Positions 43,009 to 51,683 of a DNA stretch of 64,000 nucleotides are shown here, piece by piece. The position numbers and the translations under genes are program-made. The DNA is taken from contig NZ_JAAHBP010000001.1 of the NCBI RefSeq assembly GCF_023184515.1, positions 372,001-436,000 of the forward strand, written 5' to 3'. The first letter of the stretch is position 1. Each line of letters begins with the position of its first letter. Origin of the DNA: Streptomyces sp. D2-8. GTDB lineage: Bacteria; Actinomycetota; Actinomycetes; Streptomycetales; Streptomycetaceae. Below the pieces are notes generated by a model. It was not told the DNA's origin. It searched no databases and worked only from the letters and a program-made list of their open reading frames with translations.

Positions 43009-44655
43009 ATGAGTCGGATACGTCATGTCCGCGGTTCCCGTCTCGCCCTCGCCGGTGTGGCCGTCACCGGCACCACCGCCCTGCTGGCCGCCGTTCTCTC
43101 CCCGGCCGCCGGCGCGGCGGACCGGCCGACCAGGTCGGGCGCGATCGAGGACGCGGAGGCGGTGCTCGCGGACCGGGCCGGCGCCCTGGGCCTCACCCCG
43201 GCCCAGGAGACGAAGGTCCGGGACGTCGTCGTCGACGAGGACGGCACCCGGCACGTCCGCTACGACCGCGCCTACCACCGGCTCCCGGTCCTCGGCGGCG
43301 ACTTCGTACTCCATCTGAACCCGGACGGCACGTACCGCGGCACGAGCCGCGCGACGAAGTCCGCGCTCTCCCTGGCGAGCGTCACCCCGAAGGTGTCCGC
43401 TCCCAAGGCCGCCGACCTCGCGGCGAACCTGCTGCGCGCCGCGCACCTCGGCGAGACCCTGAAGAAGCTGACCGCAAAGCCCCGGCTGGTCGTCGACGCC
43501 CTGCACGGCGCCCCGAAGCTGGCCTGGCAGACCGACGCGGTGGCGCACGACGAACGCGGCAACCCGGTCGGGCGCACCGTGCTGACCGACGCGACGACCG
43601 GCGCCCGGATCGACGCCTGGGACTCCATGGAATCGGCCTCGGGTGACGGCAAGTCCCTCTACGGCGGCACGGTCCCGCTGGAGACGACGGCGTCCGGCTC
43701 GTCGTACCAGCTCAAGGACGCGACCCGCGGCGGCACGTACACCGGCGACGCCGAGAACAAGACGGACAAGTGCCTGCTGACCGTCTGCCTGACCCGCGCG
43801 CCCGCGACGCTCTTCACGGACGCCGACAACCAGTGGGGGACGGGCACGGCCGCCGACCGGTCCACGGTGGCGGTGGACGCCCAGTACGGCACGGACGTCA
43901 CCTGGGACTACTACAAGAAGGTCCACGGCCGCAGCGGCATCGCCGGCGACGGCAAGGGCGCCTTCAACCGCGTCCACTACGGCAAGGACTACAACAACGC
44001 CTTCTGGGACGACAACTGCTTCTGCATGACGTACGGCGACGGTGACGGCACGCTCATGGGCCCGCTGGTGTCGCTGGACGTCGCCGGGCACGAGATGTCC
44101 CACGGCGTCACGTCCAAGACGGCGGCGCTGACCTACTCGGGCGAGTCCGGCGGCCTGAACGAGGCCACCTCGGACATCTTCGGCACGCTGGTGGAGTTCC
44201 ACGCGGCCAACGCCGAGGACCGGGGCGACTGGCTCATCGGCGAGAAGGTCGTCCGCTCCGGCCTCGGACGGGAGGCCCTGCGCTTCATGGACAAGCCGTC
44301 CAGGGACGGGAAGTCGGCGGACTGCTGGAACGAGAAGCTCGGCGACCTCGACGTGCACTACTCCTCCGGCGTCGGCAACCACTTCGCCTACCTGCTCGCG
44401 GAGGGCAGTGGCAAGAAGACCCTCAACGGCGTCGGCTACAACTCCCCGACCTGCGACGGCTCCACGGTGACCGGCATCGGCCGGGCCAAGCTGGGCAAGA
44501 TCTGGTACCGCGCGCTGACGGTCTACATGACGTCCTCGACGGACTACGCGGCCGCGCGCACGGCGACCCTGAGCGCGGCGAAGGACCTCTACGGCAGCGG
44601 CAGCACCGAGCAGAAGGCGGTGGCGGCGGCCTGGAACGCGGTGGCGGTGAGCTGA
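43009..44655 (+). CDS. Secreted thermolysin-family (M4) neutral metalloprotease
   Basis: 548-aa preproprotein. Signal peptide about residues 1-37 (SRLALAGVAVTGTTALLAAV, cleavage near AAGAA). Propeptide with FTP-like segment (YDRAYHRLPVLGGDFVLHLN) to about residue 210. Catalytic zinc site SLDVAGHEMSHGVTSKTAAL (two His and the general-base Glu) and the third ligand Glu in SGGLNEATSDIFG; the substrate-stabilising His is in VHYSSGVGNHFAYL. Start is ATG 43009 with GAGGAG just upstream; ATG 42997 would place the ribosome site within the gene. Likely secreted for peptide foraging. Ends 3 bp from convergent nasA. Confidence 0.93.
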   Translation: MSRIRHVRGSRLALAGVAVTGTTALLAAVLSPAAGAADRPTRSGAIEDAEAVLADRAGALGLTPAQETKVRDVVVDEDGTRHVRYDRAYHRLPVLGGDFVLHLNPDGTYRGTSRATKSALSLASVTPKVSAPKAADLAANLLRAAHLGETLKKLTAKPRLVVDALHGAPKLAWQTDAVAHDERGNPVGRTVLTDATTGARIDAWDSMESASGDGKSLYGGTVPLETTASGSSYQLKDATRGGTYTGDAENKTDKCLLTVCLTRAPATLFTDADNQWGTGTAADRSTVAVDAQYGTDVTWDYYKKVHGRSGIAGDGKGAFNRVHYGKDYNNAFWDDNCFCMTYGDGDGTLMGPLVSLDVAGHEMSHGVTSKTAALTYSGESGGLNEATSDIFGTLVEFHAANAEDRGDWLIGEKVVRSGLGREALRFMDKPSRDGKSADCWNEKLGDLDVHYSSGVGNHFAYLLAEGSGKKTLNGVGYNSPTCDGSTVTGIGRAKLGKIWYRALTVYMTSSTDYAAARTATLSAAKDLYGSGSTEQKAVAAAWNAVAVS

Positions 44656-44658
44656 CCG

Positions 44659-46812
44659 CTACGGCCGGACCGCCTCCAGCCGCACCGCGCACGCCTTGAA
44701 CTCCGGCATCCGGGAGGTCGGGTCGAGCGCGGGGTTGGTGAGGGTGTTGGCGCGACCCTCGCCGGGCCAGTGGAAGGGCATGAAGACGGTGTCGGGCCGG
44801 ATGGCGTTCGTGATCCTCGCGGGCGCCACGGCCCGGCCCCGCCGGGACACGACGGCCACCGGATCACCCTCGGTGGCCCCGAGCCGGGCCGCCAGCCTCG
44901 GGTGCAGTTCCACGAAGGGCCCGGGCGCGGCGGCGTTCAGCTCCGCCACGCGCCGGGTCTGCGCCCCGGACTGGTACTGCGCCACGACCCGGCCGGTGGT
45001 CAGCAGCACGGGGTACTCGTCGTCGGGTTCCTCGGCGATCGCACGGTGGGAGACGGGGACGAACCGGGCCCGGCCGTCGGGAGTGGCGAAGCGGTCGAGG
45101 AAGAGGCGGGGCGTGCCCGGGTGTGCGTCCGGTGTCTCCGGGGCGGGGCCGCCGGGCAGCGGCGGGTCGAGCAGGGCGTCCTCACCCTCGTCGACCGCCT
45201 CCACCGCCGCCGGACACGGCCAGAACACCCCGTTCTCCTCCGCCAGCCTCCGGTAGGTGATGCCCGAGTAGTCCGCCGCCCCGCCCGCCGACGCCCGGCG
45301 CAGTTCCTCGAAGACCTCCTCCGGGTCCGTCGGGAAGCCCTTCTCCACGCCCAGCCGGGCGGCGAGTTCGTGCAGCACCTCCAGGTCGCTGCGGATGCCC
45401 TCGGGCGGGGTGATCGCCCGGCGCCGCAGCAGGACCCTGCCCTCCAGGTTCGTCGTCGTGCCCGTCTCCTCGGCCCACTGGGTGACCGGCAGGACCACGT
45501 CCGCGAGTGCCGCCGTCTCCGACAGCACCACGTCACAGACCGCCAGGAAGTCCAGCGACCTGATGCGCTCCTCGATGTGCGCGGCACGCGGCGCCGACAC
45601 CACCGGGTTGGACGCCATCAGCAGCAGCGACCTGATGTCGGTGCCCAGCGCGTCCAGCAGCTCGTACGCACTGCGCCCCGGGCCGGGCAGGCTGTCCGGG
45701 TCGACCCCCCACACCTCGGCGACGTGCGCCCGCGCGGCCGGGTCGTCCAGCTTGCGGTAGCCCGGCAACTGGTCGGCCTTCTGCCCGTGTTCGCGCCCGC
45801 CCTGCCCGTTGCCCTGCCCGGTCAGGCAGCCGTACCCGGACCGCGGGCGGCCCGCCCGGCCGGTCGCCAGGCACAGGTTGATCCACGCACCCACCGTGTC
45901 CGTGCCCTTGGACTGCTGCTCGGGCCCCCGGGCGGTGAGCACCATCGCCGACTCCGGCTCGCAGAACAGCCGCACGGTCTCGCGGAGTTGAGGAACGGAC
46001 ACCCCCGTGATCCGCTCCACGTACTCCGGCCAGTGCGCCATCGCCGCGGCCCGGGCGTCCTCCCAGCCGGACGTGCGCTCCCGGATGTACTCCTCGTCCA
46101 CCCGGCCCTCGGCGATCACCAGGTGCAGCAGGCCCAGGGCGAGGGCCAGATCCGTGCCCGGCCGGGGCGCCAGGTGCAGGTCCGCCTGCTCGGCGGTCTT
46201 CGTGCGGCGCGGGTCGATGACGACGAGCGTGCCGCCGTTCTCCTTCAGCTCGGTGAAGAACCGCAGCGACGGCGGCATGGTCTCCGCGAGGTTCGACCCG
46301 ACGAGGATCACGCAGCCGGATTTCGGGATGTCCTCCAGCGGGAACGGCAGCCCGCGGTCGAGACCGAACGCCTTGATGCCGGCGGCCGCCGCCGACGACA
46401 TGCAGAAACGCCCGTTGTAGTCGATCTGGGAGGTGCCGAGCACGACCCGCGCGAACTTGCCGAGCGTGTACGCCTTCTCGTTCGTCAGCCCGCCCCCGCC
46501 GAACACCCCGACCGCGTCCGGGCCGTGCTCCGCGCGCGTGCGGCCCAGGCCCGCGGCGATCCGGTCCAGCGCCTCGTCCCAGGAGGCGGGCACCAGCGTG
46601 CCGCTCTCGTCGCGCACCAACGGGGAGGTCAGACGGACGTCCGGCGCGAGCACCGCAGCGGCCGTACGGCCCTTGCCGCACAGGGCGCCCCGGTTCACCG
46701 GGAAGTCCGCGCGCTCGCTCACCTCGACGGTCCCGTCCGGGGCGGGCGTCAGGTTCATCCCGCACTGCAGGGCGCAGTACGGACAGTGCGTGGGCGTCAC
46801 GGTGCTCTGCAT
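44659..46812 (-). CDS. nasA: Assimilatory nitrate reductase catalytic subunit
   Basis: Molybdenum bis-MGD oxidoreductase reducing nitrate to nitrite in the cytoplasm. 717 aa. N-terminal 4Fe-4S motif THCPYCALQCGMNL with the fourth Cys in NRGALCGKGRTA (residue about 45). Cofactor-domain motifs GVFGGGGLTNEKAYTLGKFA, YNGRFCMSSAAAAGI (with the Mo-ligand-region Cys), GTLVVIDPRRTKTAEQADLH and the C-terminal NTLTNPALDPTSRMPEFKAC. It lacks extra Fe-S or flavin domains, so it relies on separate reductase proteins, plausibly the nir-operon FAD protein. GlnR-like repeats upstream. No membrane signal. Confidence 0.95.
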   Translation of the reverse strand: MQSTVTPTHCPYCALQCGMNLTPAPDGTVEVSERADFPVNRGALCGKGRTAAAVLAPDVRLTSPLVRDESGTLVPASWDEALDRIAAGLGRTRAEHGPDAVGVFGGGGLTNEKAYTLGKFARVVLGTSQIDYNGRFCMSSAAAAGIKAFGLDRGLPFPLEDIPKSGCVILVGSNLAETMPPSLRFFTELKENGGTLVVIDPRRTKTAEQADLHLAPRPGTDLALALGLLHLVIAEGRVDEEYIRERTSGWEDARAAAMAHWPEYVERITGVSVPQLRETVRLFCEPESAMVLTARGPEQQSKGTDTVGAWINLCLATGRAGRPRSGYGCLTGQGNGQGGREHGQKADQLPGYRKLDDPAARAHVAEVWGVDPDSLPGPGRSAYELLDALGTDIRSLLLMASNPVVSAPRAAHIEERIRSLDFLAVCDVVLSETAALADVVLPVTQWAEETGTTTNLEGRVLLRRRAITPPEGIRSDLEVLHELAARLGVEKGFPTDPEEVFEELRRASAGGAADYSGITYRRLAEENGVFWPCPAAVEAVDEGEDALLDPPLPGGPAPETPDAHPGTPRLFLDRFATPDGRARFVPVSHRAIAEEPDDEYPVLLTTGRVVAQYQSGAQTRRVAELNAAAPGPFVELHPRLAARLGATEGDPVAVVSRRGRAVAPARITNAIRPDTVFMPFHWPGEGRANTLTNPALDPTSRMPEFKACAVRLEAVRP

Positions 46813-46835
46813 ACCGTTCAGCGTGCGTCGGCCGT

Positions 46836-46873
46836 GTTACGCCCGGGACGGTTCCCTGTTACGCGGCCGGGAC
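46836..46873. promoter_or_regulatory. GlnR-like site upstream of nasA
   Basis: Plus-strand reading: GTTAC-6-GACGG-6-GTTAC-6-GGGAC. Two GTTAC elements with the 11- and 22-bp spacing of GlnR boxes, 24-61 bp before the nasA ATG. nasA of S. coelicolor is GlnR-activated, from memory. Confidence 0.6.
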
Positions 46874-46995
46874 GGCAACCTCCCCGCCACGCTCCCGCCC
46901 GCGTGAGGCAGGAGCCCGCTGCCCTGTGAGGCACAGGCTTGCCCTCCTACAGGTCGTCGCCGACCGGCACAGACGTTGCCTGTGGGACGAGAGAC

Positions 46996-47168
46996 GCCAC
47001 ATGTGGCTCATTGCGTACCTTTCTTGGCCGATCAGGCCTCGTTGAGTGTTGAAGCAACAGCACTACGCTCTCGCTACGCGCAGCGCTCGCACGACTCCGC
47101 ACGGCGTTCGACCCCCGGGCATGCCCGCCACTCACGGCTGCATCCACCCGCGGCTCCACCGCGGGTGG
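46996..47168 (+). promoter_or_regulatory. Palindrome and leader hairpin upstream of the adenylation gene
   Basis: Within the 393-bp divergent gap between nasA and the adenylation gene. GCCACATGTGGC (46996-47007) is a perfect 12-bp palindrome. TGTTG-AAG-CAACA follows at 47047-47059. CCACCCGCGG and CCGCGGGTGG (47144-47153, 47159-47168) form a 10-bp stem 37 bp before the ATG, perhaps an attenuator or an mRNA stabiliser. No clear -10/-35 pair was found. Confidence 0.45.
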
Positions 47169-47205
47169 CAATCCGACCTCGAAACAGCCAGGAGGCCACC
47201 CGATC

Positions 47206-48726
47206 ATGCCTCTGCGCCACTTGACCCCCCACGACCAGCAGCTCTTCCGGCAGTACGGCCGAGGCCCCACCGTCCCCGTCCCCGACCCGCTCCTGCACCA
47301 CGCCGTCGCCCGGCACGCCGCGGCCACCCCGCACGCCGTGGCCGCCGAACACCAGGGCGCCCGCATCACCTACGGCGAGCTCGACCGGTACGCCGGCGCC
47401 CTCGCCGCCCGCCTGGTCCGCGAGGGCGTACGCCCCGGCGACCACGTCGGCCTGTTCGTCCGCCGCTCGATCCCGATGCTGGTCGGCCTGCTCGGCATCC
47501 TGAAGGCCGGCGCCGCCTACGTCCCGCAGGACATCGGCCTCGCGCCCCCGGCCCAGCTCACCCACGTCATCCGCACCGCCCGGACCCGGATCGTCCTCAC
47601 GGTCGCCGAGCACGCCCACCGCGTGCCCCTGCCGGACGGCCATCTGCTGCTCCCGCTCGACGAGCCGCTGCCGTACGCCCCGGCCCCGCGCGTCCGCGTC
47701 ACCGGCGACGACGGCGCTTACGTCCTGTTCACCTCCGGCACCACCGGCCGCCCCAACGGCGTGAAGGTCACCCACCGCAACGTCGCCAACCTCCTGCTCA
47801 CCGCGCCGGGCGGTCTCGGCGTCCGGCCCGGCGACCGTGTCGCCCAGCTCCTCAACATCGCCTTCGACATGGCCGCCTGGGAGATCCTCGGCTGCCTCGC
47901 CCAGGGCGGCACGCTCGTCATCCGCGGCAAGGACCTCGCCGCGGCGGCCCGCACGGCGGACGTGCTCGTGGCGACCCCGACCGTGCTGTCCGGCCTCGAC
48001 CCGGCCGCCTGCCCGCGGGTGCGCACGGTCGCCGTCGCGGGGGAGCCCTGCCCGCGCCCGCTGGCCGACCGGTGGGCCCGGCAGGCCGCCTTCTTCAACT
48101 GCTGCGGCCCGACGGAGACGACGATCGTCAACACGATGAGCCGCCACGAGCCGTCCGCCCCGCTGCTCACCATCGGCCGCCCCACCCCCAACAACACGGT
48201 CTACGTCCTCGACGCCGACCGCCGCCCCCTGCCGATCGGCGAGGTGGGCGAGATGTGGGCCGGCGGCGACTGCGTCTCCGCCGGCTACCTCGGCGACGAC
48301 GCCCTCAACGCCGAGCGCTACGCCCCCGACCCGTTCCTGGGCGGCGGCCACCGCATGTTCCGCACCCGCGACCTAGGCCGCTGGACCCCCGGCGGCGAGC
48401 TGGAGCACCTCGGCCGCACCGACGACCAGGTCAAGGTGCGCGGCTTCCGCGTCGAGCTGGACTCCGTCTCCTCGGTCCTGGAGTCGGCCGCCGGCTGCGC
48501 CCGGGCCGTCACCCTGAAACGCGACGCCCGCACCCTGGTCTCCTTCGTCTGCCCGGCGGACGTCGACCCGGACGCGGCCCGCCGGGCGGTCGCGGACGCC
48601 CTGCCGTACTACTGCGTCCCCGAGCGGATCCTGCCGCTGGCCTTCCTCCCCGAGACCGACCGCGGCAAGGTCGACAAACAGGCGCTGCTGCACATGATCG
48701 AGGAGCGCGTGGCGGTGGCGCGATGA
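47206..48726 (+). CDS. Free-standing amino-acid-type adenylation (AMP-binding) protein
   Basis: 506-aa ANL-superfamily enzyme, NRPS-type, that should activate a carboxylic acid, probably an amino acid, as acyl-AMP. Core motifs: LKAGAAYVPQD (A2), LFTSGTTGRPNGVKVTHRN (A3), AFDMAAWEIL (A4, with the Asp that binds an alpha-amino group), FFNCCGPTETTI (A5), GEMWAGGDCVSAGYL (A6), RTRDLGRW (A7), DDQVKVRGFRVEL (A8) and RGKVDKQ (A10 Lys). There is no carrier-protein domain: the protein ends just after A10, and none is encoded beside it. CAGGAGG ribosome site. The stop overlaps the next gene (ATGA), so it is co-translated with a membrane flavoprotein, an unusual partner. Confidence 0.85.
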   Translation: MPLRHLTPHDQQLFRQYGRGPTVPVPDPLLHHAVARHAAATPHAVAAEHQGARITYGELDRYAGALAARLVREGVRPGDHVGLFVRRSIPMLVGLLGILKAGAAYVPQDIGLAPPAQLTHVIRTARTRIVLTVAEHAHRVPLPDGHLLLPLDEPLPYAPAPRVRVTGDDGAYVLFTSGTTGRPNGVKVTHRNVANLLLTAPGGLGVRPGDRVAQLLNIAFDMAAWEILGCLAQGGTLVIRGKDLAAAARTADVLVATPTVLSGLDPAACPRVRTVAVAGEPCPRPLADRWARQAAFFNCCGPTETTIVNTMSRHEPSAPLLTIGRPTPNNTVYVLDADRRPLPIGEVGEMWAGGDCVSAGYLGDDALNAERYAPDPFLGGGHRMFRTRDLGRWTPGGELEHLGRTDDQVKVRGFRVELDSVSSVLESAAGCARAVTLKRDARTLVSFVCPADVDPDAARRAVADALPYYCVPERILPLAFLPETDRGKVDKQALLHMIEERVAVAR

Positions 48727-49979
48727 CCACGTCCCCTCCCCGCAGCCATCAGGCGACCGGCGGACTCCCGCCGCTTCTCCCGGGCCCCCGCCGCCTGCTC
48801 AAGCACCCCCGCCTGATGCACTACAACCGGCTGGCGGCCCTGGTCCTGCTGGCCAACGTGGTCTTCGCCCGGGCCTGTTGGCCCCTGGCCACACCCACCC
48901 TCGGGCACGCGGCCCTCGCCAACCTCGCCCTCGCCGTCGTCGTACGCCAGCAGTACGTGATCAACTTGCTCTTCCGGCTGGCGACTTCGGCGCCGACGAG
49001 CTGGCCGCTGAGGGTCCGCTGGACGCTCGGCAAGGTCTACCACTTCGGCGGACTGCACGTCGGCGGGGCGCTGGCGGGCACGGCCTGGTTCCTGGCACTG
49101 ACGATCACGACACCGAGCGGCCCTCCGATGGCCGTCGGCTGGGCCCTGATCGCCCTCCTCGCGCTCGTCATCGCCACCGCACTGCCCCCCTTCCGCTCCC
49201 GCCACCACGACCACTTCGAGAAGATCCACCGCTTCGGCGGCTGGGCGGCCCTGGCCCTGTTCTGGACGCACACGCTGCTGTCGTCGCCGGGACCCTGGGA
49301 GGTCGGCGTGCTCACGGTGGTCACCTTCAGCGTCGCCCTGCCCTGGCTGCGGCTGCGCAAGGTGGACGTCCGCCTCGAACGCCCCTCCTCCCACGTCGTG
49401 CTGGCCCGCTTCGACCACGGCGAGACCCCTTTCGCGGGCTCGTCCACCGCGATCAGCCGCAGCCCGCTGAAGGAATGGCACTCCTTCGCCAACGTCCCCT
49501 CCCCCGGCGAGCCCGGCTTCCGGCTCACCGTCTCCCGGGCCGGCGACTGGACCGGCTCCTTCATCGACGACCTGCCCGGCCAGGTGTGGGTCAAGGGCAT
49601 CACCACCGCCGGCGTCGCCAACATCGAGGTCCTGTTCACCAAGGTGGTCTACGTCGCCACCGGCAGCGGCATCGGCCCCTGCCTGCCCCACCTGCTCGCC
49701 GCCCAGGTGCCCTCCCGGTTGGTCTGGGCGACCCGCGACCCCCGCGCGACCTACGGCGACGCCCTGGTCGACGAGATCCTCGCCGTCCAGCCGCACGCCC
49801 TGATCTGGGACACCTCCCGGCACGGCAAGCCCGACATGGTGCGTCTCGCCCACGACGCCTACCGCGACTTCGGCGCCGAGGCGGTCATCTGCATCTCCAA
49901 CAAGAAGCTGACCTGGCAGGTGGTCCACGGCCTGGAGCGGCGGGGGATTCCCGCGTACGGCGCGATCTGGGACTCGTAG
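48723..49979 (+). CDS. Membrane flavoprotein of ferric-reductase / TmpA-like type
   Basis: 418 aa. The N-terminal half holds about five or six membrane helices (LAALVLLANVVFARACWPLA, FGGLHVGGALAGTAWFLALT, GWALIALLALVIATALPP, FGGWAALALFWTHTLLS). His residues in KVYHFGGLHVGG and RHHDHFEKIHRFGGW could ligate heme, as in ferric reductases. The cytoplasmic C-terminal half has a flavin-binding-like barrel (FRLTVSRAGDWTGSFIDDLP) and an NAD-binding-like domain (VVYVATGSGIGPCLPHLLA). Translationally coupled to the adenylation gene and 6 bp before the crotonase. It probably moves electrons across or within the membrane; the substrate linked to adenylation is not known. I recall a fungal TmpA/FerA flavoprotein family of similar kind. 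Confidence 0.72.
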   Translation: MTTSPPRSHQATGGLPPLLPGPRRLLKHPRLMHYNRLAALVLLANVVFARACWPLATPTLGHAALANLALAVVVRQQYVINLLFRLATSAPTSWPLRVRWTLGKVYHFGGLHVGGALAGTAWFLALTITTPSGPPMAVGWALIALLALVIATALPPFRSRHHDHFEKIHRFGGWAALALFWTHTLLSSPGPWEVGVLTVVTFSVALPWLRLRKVDVRLERPSSHVVLARFDHGETPFAGSSTAISRSPLKEWHSFANVPSPGEPGFRLTVSRAGDWTGSFIDDLPGQVWVKGITTAGVANIEVLFTKVVYVATGSGIGPCLPHLLAAQVPSRLVWATRDPRATYGDALVDEILAVQPHALIWDTSRHGKPDMVRLAHDAYRDFGAEAVICISNKKLTWQVVHGLERRGIPAYGAIWDS

Positions 49980-49985
49980 AAGGGG

Positions 49986-50759
49986 ATGTCGATGAACAAC
50001 CTGAAGCTGGAGCGGGACGGCCGGGTGGTGACCGTACGTCTGCACCGCCCGCACGTACGCAACGCGCTCAGCTCGGAGCTGCTGTCCGAACTCCTTGACA
50101 TTCTGCGCCCGTTGGACACGGACCCCGAGGTGGGCTGTTTCGTCGTCACCGGCTCGGACACGGTCTTCGCGGCGGGTGCCGACATCAAGGAGATGGCCGG
50201 GAAGTCGGCCGTCGACATGGCGGCCGAGGACTACTTCGCCGCCTGGGAGGAGTTCGCCGACCTCCGCACCCCGAAGATCGCCGCCGTCAACGGCATGGCC
50301 CTGGGCGGTGGTTGCGAGCTGGCGATGATGTGCGACCTGGTCGTCGCGGGGGAGTCGGCGGTCTTCGGCCAGCCCGAGATCAAGCTGGGTGTGATCCCCG
50401 GCATCGGCGGCACCCAGCGGCTGACCCGCCTCGTCGGCCGGGCCAAGGCCATGGACCTGGTGCTCACCGGCCGCACGATGGACGCACAGGAGGCGGGACG
50501 CTGCGGTCTCGTCTCCCGCGTGGTCCCGGACGACCGGGTCCTGCCCGAGGCCCTCGAAGCGGCGGCCGCGATCGCCTCCTACGGCCGCGCGGCGGTCAGG
50601 GCCGCCCGCGAATGTGTCGACCGGGCCCTGGAAACCGGCCTGCGCGACGGCGTCCGCTTCGAACGCCGCGTCTTCCACGCCCTGTTCGCCACCGCCGACC
50701 AGAAGGAGGGGATGACGGCGTTCCTGGAGAAACGCCCCCCGCGCTTCCAGGGACGCTGA
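49986..50759 (+). CDS. Enoyl-CoA hydratase/isomerase (crotonase) family protein
   Basis: 257 aa. Crotonase core with oxyanion-hole segments [12 protein letters not shown] (near residue 62) and [20 protein letters not shown], and both catalytic-Glu regions (GGGCELAM and [20 protein letters not shown]) intact, so it should be active as hydratase or isomerase on an acyl-CoA-like thioester. The ATG 49986 follows the flavoprotein stop by 6 bp with AGAAGGGG as ribosome site. It is part of a three-gene unit with the adenylation protein and membrane flavoprotein; normally crotonases sit with acyl-CoA dehydrogenases or ligases, so this context is unusual. Confidence 0.88.
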   Translation: MSMNNLKLERDGRVVTVRLHRPHVRNALSSELLSELLDILRPLDTDPEVGCFVVTGSDTVFAAGADIKEMAGKSAVDMAAEDYFAAWEEFADLRTPKIAAVNGMALGGGCELAMMCDLVVAGESAVFGQPEIKLGVIPGIGGTQRLTRLVGRAKAMDLVLTGRTMDAQEAGRCGLVSRVVPDDRVLPEALEAAAAIASYGRAAVRAARECVDRALETGLRDGVRFERRVFHALFATADQKEGMTAFLEKRPPRFQGR

Positions 50760-50770
50760 CGCGGACCCGG

Positions 50771-51469
50771 TTACGGGAGAGGGTCTTCGGCCGTCGCCAA
50801 GGCCCTCTCCACACCCGGCTCCCGCGGCCCGAGGAACCGCGGATCCGGCCGGAAGGCCGCGTCCAGCGCGGCCTTCCCGGCGGCGAGGATCTCGCGGGCG
50901 CCCCCGTAGTACCAGGTCGCGTCGTGCACGGCGTCCACCCCGACCCCGTACGACGCGACCCCGGCCGCCTGGCACAGGGCCACCGCCCGCCGGATGTGGA
51001 AGCCCTGGCTGATCAGCACGGCCTCGTCCACCCCGAAGATCTTCTTCGCGCGCACGCAGGAGTCCCAGGTGTCGAACCCCGCGTAGTCGCTGACGATCCG
51101 CCCGTCGGGCACCCCGTGCCGCGTCAGATACCCGCGCATCGCGTCCGGCTCGTCGTAGTCCTCGCGGCTGTTGTCCCCGGTGACGAGCACCACCTTCACC
51201 CGCCCCTCCCGGTACAGCGTCGCCGCCGCGTCCAGCCGGTGCGCGAGATACGGCGAGGGCTCGCCGTCCCACAGCCCGGCACCGAACACCACGGCCACAT
51301 CGGTACGCGGCACATCCGCCGCCGTACGCAGCCGGTCACCCGCCACGGTGTACATCCACGTCGCCGGAAGCAGCGCGAGCACGCACCCGGCCATCACGGC
51401 CTGCACCAGCCGTCGCTGCCCCCGCCGGGTACGTGGCAGCCGCGGTCCGCGGAACGTCACACGACGCAT
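50771..51469 (-). CDS. YdcF/SanA-like DUF218 protein
   Basis: 232 aa from ATG 51469 (AGGGA ribosome site); an ATG at 51559 would add 30 poorly conserved residues. One N-terminal membrane helix ([20 protein letters not shown]) precedes a DUF218 domain: [80 protein letters not shown]. SanA in enterobacteria affects envelope permeability and vancomycin sensitivity; biochemical role unclear. Convergent with the crotonase and divergent from the chelatase-like gene. Confidence 0.85.
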   Translation of the reverse strand: MRRVTFRGPRLPRTRRGQRRLVQAVMAGCVLALLPATWMYTVAGDRLRTAADVPRTDVAVVFGAGLWDGEPSPYLAHRLDAAATLYREGRVKVVLVTGDNSREDYDEPDAMRGYLTRHGVPDGRIVSDYAGFDTWDSCVRAKKIFGVDEAVLISQGFHIRRAVALCQAAGVASYGVGVDAVHDATWYYGGAREILAAGKAALDAAFRPDPRFLGPREPGVERALATAEDPLP

Positions 51470-51634
51470 CGGACGGTCCCTCCCCAGGTCGGCCCCTCGA
51501 CAGTCAGGGACGTCCTCCCGGGCCGCCCGGTTCATCCGCAGGAGCGTGACCAGCTTCACTCGGTTCCCGGAAACGGCAGGTCACGCCACCTCACACACCC
51601 CCCGTACCGCATCGTGAACCGCCGGAAAACACCC

Positions 51635-51650
51635 GTGACGCCCATGCAAC
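51635..51650 (+). promoter_or_regulatory. GlnR-like site before the siroheme chelatase gene
   Basis: GTGAC-6 bases-GCAAC matches the GlnR gTnAC-n6-GnAAC half site, preceded in register by GGAAA. 33 bp before the ATG at 51684. A chelatase for siroheme would be a sensible nitrogen-controlled gene alongside nirB. Confidence 0.4.
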
Positions 51651-51683
51651 GGGAAGGCAACGTGGCGCCGCGACCATCGGTGC

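Noticed and set aside
47046..47205. Upstream leader peptide of the adenylation gene (MPATHGCIHPRLHRGW)
   Set aside because: The frame has no stop before the gene; it runs on through the adenylation gene as a shadow frame and joins the flavoprotein frame, and it lacks a ribosome site.
46950..47205. tRNA or small RNA gene in the nasA gap
   Set aside because: Hairpins present, but no cloverleaf and no T-loop consensus.
51662..51683. GTG with GGAAGG ribosome-like site before the chelatase gene
   Set aside because: It is out of frame with the CbiX-like protein and gives a Pro/Arg-rich shadow product.
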